Below are positions 6,138 to 9,824 of a DNA stretch of 9,824 nt, piece after piece (within the stretch, counting starts at the first letter, position 1; every line of letters begins with the position of its first letter). The stretch comes from an uncultured Bacteroidales bacterium (GTDB lineage Bacteria; Bacteroidota; Bacteroidia; Bacteroidales; UBA932), in NCBI GenBank assembly GCA_946617545.1, contig CAMOKK010000041.1, positions 1 to 9,824 on the forward strand, in the 5' to 3' direction. The notes under the pieces were generated by a model that was not told where the DNA came from, ran no database searches, and saw only the letters and a list, made by a program, of their open reading frames with translations. Made by a program: the position numbers and the translations under genes.

Positions 6138-6839
6138 ATGAACAAATCAGTTAAAATCGCCGTTGAGTGCGCCCTGGCAGTTCTTATCGTCCTCCTTGCC
6201 TGGCTCACCGTCAAAAGTGTGCAGAAGCCTGTAAAGTTCAACAAAGAGGTGGCTGCCCGTTCCCAGGTAGGCATCCAGCGCCTCAAAGACATCCGCACCC
6301 TGCAGGTGGCTTTCAAGAGTGAAACCGGCCGTTTCAGCCCCACCGTAGATTCCCTCAAGCTGTTCTACGAGACCGGCAAGATGAACGTCGTGATGCAGAT
6401 CGGCTCCATGGACGACTCCGTGGCCGTTGCCAACACCGAGGCCATCAAGAAGGCCAACAAGAAGCTCAAGGCAGACCAGATGCTGGAGAAACTCCAGGAG
6501 GCCTATGCCAAGGGAACCCCCGTGGTGTACTCCGTTACCACCCAGATTCCCGTAAAGGACACCCTCTTCGTGAACCGCCCGGATTTCTGCATCGACTCCC
6601 TGTACTACATTCCTTTCTCCGGCGGTATCAAGACGGAGATGGAGTCCACCGTCAAGCTTGTATCCGGTGTGCATGTTCCGCTGTTTGAGGCCCGCATGCC
6701 CTACAAGGCTCTGTGCAAAGGCCTGGACAACCAGCTCCGCATCAACCTGGACGCAGAGCGCAAGGACCAGAACAAGTACGAAGGCCTGCAGGTGGGTAGC
6801 GTAACCGCACCTAACAACAACGCCGGTAACTGGGAGTAG
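6138..6839 (+). CDS. Single-pass membrane protein with pilin-like N-terminal helix, function unknown
   Basis: The 233-residue protein has one N-terminal membrane segment (about 7-27) and then a long polar helix region with SQVGIQRLKDIRTLQVAFKS (42-61), followed by ETGRFSPTVDSLKLFYETGK (62-81). This order, a hydrophobic N-helix, then a helix of I-x-x-L-K-x-I-x-T-x-Q-x-A-F-K type, then G-R-F-x-x-x-x-D-S-L, resembles type II secretion/type IV pseudopilins. However, there is no prepilin peptidase site (G-FTLIE) and no pilus genes nearby. I do not recognise a named family. A longer reading from 6027 would run through the promoter and is rejected. Codon use is strongly biased to AAG, AAC, ATC, CTC and ACC, suggesting high expression. 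It is the first gene after the rightward promoter, 8 bp before DUF3822. Confidence 0.85.
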   Translation: MNKSVKIAVECALAVLIVLLAWLTVKSVQKPVKFNKEVAARSQVGIQRLKDIRTLQVAFKSETGRFSPTVDSLKLFYETGKMNVVMQIGSMDDSVAVANTEAIKKANKKLKADQMLEKLQEAYAKGTPVVYSVTTQIPVKDTLFVNRPDFCIDSLYYIPFSGGIKTEMESTVKLVSGVHVPLFEARMPYKALCKGLDNQLRINLDAERKDQNKYEGLQVGSVTAPNNNAGNWE

Positions 6840-6847
6840 TTCCTTCT

Positions 6848-7537
6848 ATGGACTCCGCCCCCCGGACATATACAGGAATATCCATTCAAGTTTCCTTGAG
6901 TGGATATTCTTTTAAGGTATATCCTTCAGACGGTCTCCACCCCCGCTTCTGGCGGGGGCCGGAGACTCTTTTTACAACGCCGGAATTCCAGCGCAGATAC
7001 GACAAGGTGGACATTTCTCTCCTTACGCCCAAGGTGTGCCTGGTTCCGGAGGCGTTTTTCGATCCCCAGACGGCCCGTGGGGCCCTCTCGGAGGTGTGCC
7101 CGCTGGATGATGGAGATTTCGTGGAAACCATCGCGCTCCCTTCCTTGGCGTCCGTGCTGGTTTACTCCAATTCCATCGGCGAGAACCTTTCCAAGGTGAT
7201 GGCCCAGACAGTGCTTCCCACCTCTGGGGAGCCGGTACGGGTGCTGCCGGAGATGTACTATCTCCTCGGCATGCTGGACTCCATTCAAGACTACAACAAG
7301 ATTGTGGCCTCTTGGGCCGGGGAGTGGCTGCACCTGGTTATTGCCCAGGGCAAGAGCCTCCGCCTGGCCAATGTGTTCCGCGCCCCGGACTTTACCACGG
7401 CCCAGTATTTCCTTTTCCTCAGTCTCAAACAGCTGCAGCTGAATCCGGAAGTGTCCACCGTGTGCTTCCGCACACCCTTGGATTCGGAGGCCAGCATGTC
7501 CCTGTACCGCTATTTCAAGGGGGTGGTGCAGCTATGA
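6848..7537 (+). CDS. DUF3822 family protein
   Basis: The 229-residue protein resembles the Bacteroidota-specific DUF3822 family: an opening GISIQVSLSGYSFKVY strand pair (10-25), LVPEAFFD about 66-73, and a central strand with NKIVASWAGEWLHLVIAQGK, then LRLANVFRAPDFTTAQYFLF and LKQLQLNP. As I recall, a family member of known structure has an actin/Hsp70-like fold, but no catalytic role is established. A start at ATG 6848 is the only Met before about residue 119. The gene overlaps rsmD by 4 bp (ATGA), the order common in the phylum, which hints at a ribosome-related role. Oddly, its first 40 codons contain a long hairpin and a terminator-like hairpin, and codons about 10-27 (ATA, TTG, AGT, CAA, GTA) differ from the GC-ending codons used elsewhere. 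Confidence 0.85.
   Translation: MDSAPRTYTGISIQVSLSGYSFKVYPSDGLHPRFWRGPETLFTTPEFQRRYDKVDISLLTPKVCLVPEAFFDPQTARGALSEVCPLDDGDFVETIALPSLASVLVYSNSIGENLSKVMAQTVLPTSGEPVRVLPEMYYLLGMLDSIQDYNKIVASWAGEWLHLVIAQGKSLRLANVFRAPDFTTAQYFLFLSLKQLQLNPEVSTVCFRTPLDSEASMSLYRYFKGVVQL
6851..6862 (+). promoter_or_regulatory. Near-copy of the terminator 5' arm (possible antiterminator strand)
   Basis: GACTCCGCCCCC, codons 2-5 of the DUF3822 gene, closely repeats the 5' arm of the downstream terminator (GTCTCCACCCCC, 6933-6944), differing at 2 of 12 positions. It can therefore pair with the 3' arm (6954-6966): 6853-6857 with 6964-6960, and 6858-6862 with 6958-6954, around one bulged C. That pairing excludes the terminator hairpin. 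Confidence 0.35.
6874..6911 (+). promoter_or_regulatory. Long intragenic RNA hairpin in the DUF3822 5' coding region
   Basis: GAATATCCATTCAAG (6876-6890) pairs with CTTGAGTGGATATTC (6895-6909) around the loop TTTC: 15 consecutive pairs, 14 Watson-Crick and one G-U (6885/6900). Two further pairs (6875/6910 as G-U, 6874/6911) extend the stem to 17. The stem is AT-rich and followed by TTTAAGG, so it is not a standard terminator. An RNA-processing, attenuator or protein-binding role is possible. The right arm's GGATAT (6902-6907) can alternatively pair with ATATCC (6919-6924). Confidence 0.6.
6933..6973 (+). terminator. Intrinsic terminator-like hairpin inside the DUF3822 coding sequence
   Basis: GTCTCC (6933-6938) pairs with GGAGAC (6961-6966), and CCCCCGC (6940-6946) with GCGGGGG (6952-6958). 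A small internal loop (A6939 against CC 6959-6960) separates the two helices and the terminal loop is TTCTG. The stem is followed at once by TCTTTTT (6967-6973). A 13-bp GC-rich stem with a T run is the standard Rho-independent terminator form. It lies about 95 bp past the stop of the preceding gene, so it could end much of that gene's transcription and limit DUF3822-rsmD-cstA. Active translation of DUF3822 would hinder the fold. Confidence 0.6.
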
Positions 7538-8064
7538 GAATCATCGGCGGAAGGCTCAAGGGGAAAGTGATTCTGCCGCCTTCCGGTTACAAGGCACGCC
7601 CCACTACGGATTTTGCCAAAGAAGGCCTCTTCAACATCCTGGACAACGAATACGAGTTTGAAGACCTCAAGGTGCTGGACCTCTTCGGGGGCACCGGCTC
7701 CATTGCCTTTGAATTCGCTTCCCGCGGCGCGTCGCGCGTCTACTGTGTGGAGATGGCCCGGGAGAATGCCAGTTTCATCAAGACGGAAGCCGACCGCCTG
7801 GGTCTGCAGAACGTGACCATGGTGCGGGACAACGTCTTTGATTTCCTTCCCATCTGCCGGGAGAAGTTCGACATCATCTTTGCCGATCCACCCTATGCCT
7901 TGGAGGGACTCGAAAACCTGCCGGATGCGGTTTTTGCCGCCGGCATCCTGCATCCGGAACGGTATTTCATCTTGGAGCACGGGGACGAACACTCCTTCGC
8001 AGACCATCCTCGTTTTGTCAAGGAACGCCACTACGGGCGTGTCCATTTTAGTTTTTTTGAATAA
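7534..8064 (+). CDS. rsmD: 16S rRNA (guanine966-N2)-methyltransferase RsmD
   Basis: The 176-residue protein is a class I SAM-dependent methyltransferase. It has the RsmD N-terminal pattern MRIIGGRLKG with ARPTTDFAKEGLFNIL (21-36), the SAM-binding motif LDLFGGTGS (48-56), an acidic VEM after the next strand (Glu73) and the catalytic NPPY-type motif DPPY (118-121). It methylates the exocyclic amine of G966 in 16S rRNA of the assembling 30S subunit, using SAM. Length fits the family. The ATG overlaps the DUF3822 stop by 4 bp (ATGA), and the TAA overlaps the cstA ATG by one base (TAATG), so translation of the three genes is probably coupled. A related enzyme with another rRNA target is a remote alternative. 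Confidence 0.93.
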   Translation: MRIIGGRLKGKVILPPSGYKARPTTDFAKEGLFNILDNEYEFEDLKVLDLFGGTGSIAFEFASRGASRVYCVEMARENASFIKTEADRLGLQNVTMVRDNVFDFLPICREKFDIIFADPPYALEGLENLPDAVFAAGILHPERYFILEHGDEHSFADHPRFVKERHYGRVHFSFFE

Positions 8065-9524
8065 TGTATTCGTTTCTTATCAGCATCGTAGCCCTGGTTC
8101 TGGGCTATCTCCTGTATGGAGCCTTTGTGGAAAGGGCCTTCGGTCCGGATCCCAACAGAAGGACGCCGGCCATCGAGAAGGCCGACGGCGTGGATTTCAT
8201 TGTCATGCCCACCTGGAAGGTGTATATGATTCAGTTCCTCAACATTGCCGGAACGGGGCCCATCTTCGGGGCCATCATGGGCGCCAAGTTCGGCCCGGCC
8301 AGCTATCTGTGGATTGTGCTGGGCTGCATCTTTGCCGGTGCCGTGCATGATTATATGTGCGGGATGCTCTCCGTGCGGCACGGCGGGGCCAGTTTCCCGG
8401 ACCTGGTGGGAGACTACCTGGGTAAACGTACCCAGAAGGTGATGCTGGTGTTCAGCGTGGTGCTCCTGCTGCTGGTGGGAACGGTGTTCGTGTATTCGCC
8501 GGCCCTCATCCTGGGAGACCTTGCCGGAGACGGCACTCGCGGCTCCATCATGCTGTGGGTGGGAATTATCTTCGTGTATTACCTGATAGCCACACTGCTT
8601 CCCATCGACAAGGTGATCGGCAAAATCTATCCTGTCTTTGCCGTGGCCCTTCTGTTTATGGCAGTGGCCCTGATGGTGTGCCTCTTTATCAAGTGGCCCT
8701 CCCTGCCGGAGGTTTGGGACGGCCTGGGCGGATGGTCAGAAAAGGCGGGCCTGAAGGACCAGCCCATCTTCCCCTGCCTGTTCATTACCATTGCCTGTGG
8801 GGCCATTTCCGGCTTTCATGCTACGCAGAGCCCGCTGATGGCCCGCTGCATCAAGAGCGAGAAACTGGGCAGGTCCGTCTTTTACGGCTCCATGATTACG
8901 GAAGGCCTGGTGGCCCTGGTGTGGGCAGCCGTCTCTTCCTGGTTCTTTTTTGACGGCGGCGCCGCCGCCGTGGGATCGGATACGAGCGCCGCAGCACCCA
9001 CCGTGGTTACCAAGGTGTCGGAAAACTGGCTGGGCCTTACGGGCGGCATCCTGGCCATCCTGGGCGTGGTGGCCGCCCCCATCACCTCCGGAGACACGGC
9101 TTTCCGCAGCGCCCGTCTCATCATCGCGGACTTCGTTCACCTTCCCCAGAAGGCCATCGGCCGGCGGCTCACGATTGCCGTTCCGCTCTTTGTGGCATCG
9201 GCCTTGTTGCTTTGGTACAACATTGCCGACGCCAACGGCTTCAACACCGTCTGGCGTTACTTTGGCTGGAGCAACCAGGCACTCGCGGTGTTCATGCTCT
9301 GGACGGCCACGGCGTATTTTGTGAAGAAAAAAGGTGGCTTGTGGTATTTGATTACGCTGCTGCCTGCCCTCTTTATGACAGCTGTGTGCGTCACCTTCAT
9401 CCTGGTGGACAAGATCGGTTTCCGTCTGCCGCAGAGCCTGGCGCCCTGGATCGGCCTGGGTACGTTTGTGATTTCCACCATTTTGTTCTATCTTTGGAAA
9501 AACAGTAAGAAAAATGTTAGATAA
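8064..9524 (+). CDS. cstA: CstA-family carbon starvation carrier (short form)
   Basis: The 486-residue inner-membrane protein carries the CstA signatures: FLNIAGTGPIFGAIMGAKFG (about 57-76), IFAGAVHDYMCG (89-100), HATQSPLMARC (252-262), GDTAFRSARLI (343-353) and FGWSNQALA (400-408). CstA proteins take up peptides or pyruvate; in Escherichia coli CstA and BtsT are pyruvate or peptide transporters induced on carbon depletion. This protein is much shorter than the about 700-residue E. coli forms and ends after the conserved core, apparently a natural short type. The substrate is therefore uncertain. No CRP-like site was seen. It starts at ATG 8064, one base into the rsmD stop, and its end overlaps the next gene by 11 bp, so it is probably driven by the operon promoter. 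Confidence 0.9.
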   Translation: MYSFLISIVALVLGYLLYGAFVERAFGPDPNRRTPAIEKADGVDFIVMPTWKVYMIQFLNIAGTGPIFGAIMGAKFGPASYLWIVLGCIFAGAVHDYMCGMLSVRHGGASFPDLVGDYLGKRTQKVMLVFSVVLLLLVGTVFVYSPALILGDLAGDGTRGSIMLWVGIIFVYYLIATLLPIDKVIGKIYPVFAVALLFMAVALMVCLFIKWPSLPEVWDGLGGWSEKAGLKDQPIFPCLFITIACGAISGFHATQSPLMARCIKSEKLGRSVFYGSMITEGLVALVWAAVSSWFFFDGGAAAVGSDTSAAAPTVVTKVSENWLGLTGGILAILGVVAAPITSGDTAFRSARLIIADFVHLPQKAIGRRLTIAVPLFVASALLLWYNIADANGFNTVWRYFGWSNQALAVFMLWTATAYFVKKKGGLWYLITLLPALFMTAVCVTFILVDKIGFRLPQSLAPWIGLGTFVISTILFYLWKNSKKNVR

Positions 9525-9824
9525 AGAGCGCGGGCTGTATGTAGCCCATTCAGAGAACGGACCCCTCTCCCTGGTGAGCAAGATGGCTTGCCGTCACGGA
9601 CTTATTGCCGGAGCCACCGGTACCGGTAAAACGGTTACCCTGCAAGTTTTGGCAGAGACCTTCTGCCAGGACGGCGTGCCCTGCTTCATGGCCGACATGA
9701 AGGGAGACCTCAGCGGCATCTCCCAGGTGGGCAAGCTTTCCGGCTTCATTGAGAAGCGACTGCCGGAGTTCGGCATCTCCAACCCCCAGTTCCAGAGCTG
9801 CCCGGTGCGCTTTTTCGACGTGTA
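9514..9824 (+). CDS. HerA-like / DUF853 family ATPase, N-terminal part
   Basis: An open frame begins at ATG 9514 and runs off the window after 103 codons. The visible part has the Walker A loop GATGTGKT (33-40), then VTLQVLAETF and VPCFMADMKGDLSGIS (55-70). This combination is typical of the DUF853 family (YjgR-like), whose HerA/FtsK-type ATPase domain forms ring-shaped motors; the exact role is unsettled. The Walker B and arginine finger lie beyond the window. The start overlaps the cstA 3' end by 11 bp, which suggests it belongs to the same operon. Confidence 0.85.
   Translation, partial: MLDKERGLYVAHSENGPLSLVSKMACRHGLIAGATGTGKTVTLQVLAETFCQDGVPCFMADMKGDLSGISQVGKLSGFIEKRLPEFGISNPQFQSCPVRFFDV

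Noticed and set aside
8025..8057. ACGCC/GGCGT hairpin and a run of seven T near the end of rsmD, as a possible terminator
   Set aside because: The stem is only 5 bp and lies about 10 nt from the T run, which encodes the C-terminal Phe residues. It was judged too weak.
8089..8107. TAGCCC/GGGCTA hairpin 25 nt inside cstA
   Set aside because: A six-pair stem of this kind is common by chance and codes for ordinary membrane-segment residues.
8954..8967. 14-bp GC palindrome CGGCGGCGCCGCCG in cstA
   Set aside because: It arises from Gly-Gly-Ala-Ala codons in a GC-rich gene and has no flanking signal.
9532..9547. GGGCT/AGCCC hairpin just after the cstA stop
   Set aside because: Only five pairs, no T tract, and within the codons of the HerA-like gene.
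9616..9627. ACCGGT tandem palindrome in the HerA-like gene
   Set aside because: It is explained by the Thr-Gly-Thr-Gly codons of the Walker A loop.
1..9824. CRISPR arrays, tRNA or rRNA genes, insertion sequences, phage or defence genes
   Set aside because: No spaced direct repeats, cloverleaf or rRNA segments, transposase or integrase motifs were seen; every gene has a housekeeping, envelope or transport assignment or is an unknown.

Overview
The window looks like chromosomal DNA of a GC-rich member of the Bacteroidota, most likely Bacteroidales. Evidence: two promoter cores of the Bacteroidota type (TAnnTTTG), a DUF3822 gene beside rsmD, FKBP-fold lipoproteins next to a DHH phosphoesterase, little Shine-Dalgarno signal, and one copy of the dispersed repeat whose translations are the familiar junk peptides HSERSEES and ILxFxQNDK. 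No genus can be named from this alone. No rRNA, tRNA, CRISPR array, insertion sequence or phage gene was seen.

Layout. Two operons diverge from one AT-rich intergenic region of 109 bp (6029-6137). The leftward (minus) operon runs from 6028 to 57 and holds six tightly packed genes: DHH phosphoesterase (NrnA-like), a small FKBP-like lipoprotein, a tandem-FKBP lipoprotein, a MATE exporter, a cytidylate kinase-like P-loop kinase and a secreted or anchored serine beta-lactamase-family hydrolase. Junctions are 4-bp overlap, 11-bp overlap, 3-bp gap, a short gap filled by the dispersed repeat, and a 4-bp GTGA overlap. The rightward (plus) operon runs from 6138 past the window end: a single-pass membrane protein with a pilin-like first helix, DUF3822, RsmD (16S rRNA m2G966 methyltransferase), a short CstA-type carrier and the start of a HerA-like (DUF853) ATPase. 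From DUF3822 onward its genes overlap by 4, 1 and 11 bp. The last codons of another plus-strand gene may lie at 3-56, stop to stop with the hydrolase gene.

How the genes may work together. The left operon joins small-nucleotide turnover (DHH), envelope protein folding (two FKBP-like lipoproteins), export (MATE), a small-molecule or nucleotide kinase and a cell-envelope hydrolase. The right operon joins an envelope protein, a ribosome-modification enzyme, a carbon-starvation carrier and an ATPase. No shared pathway is proven for either.

Most notable observation: the first 130 bases of the DUF3822 gene hold three RNA-structure elements that the coding role does not require. These are (i) a 15-bp-plus hairpin with a 4-nt loop (6874-6911), (ii) a GC-rich hairpin followed by a T tract that looks like an intrinsic terminator (6933-6973), and (iii) an upstream near-copy of the terminator's 5' arm (6851-6862) that could pair with its 3' arm as an antiterminator. 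Together they resemble an attenuator inside a coding region, placed between the first gene and rsmD-cstA-herA. This is inference from base pairing and has not been tested.
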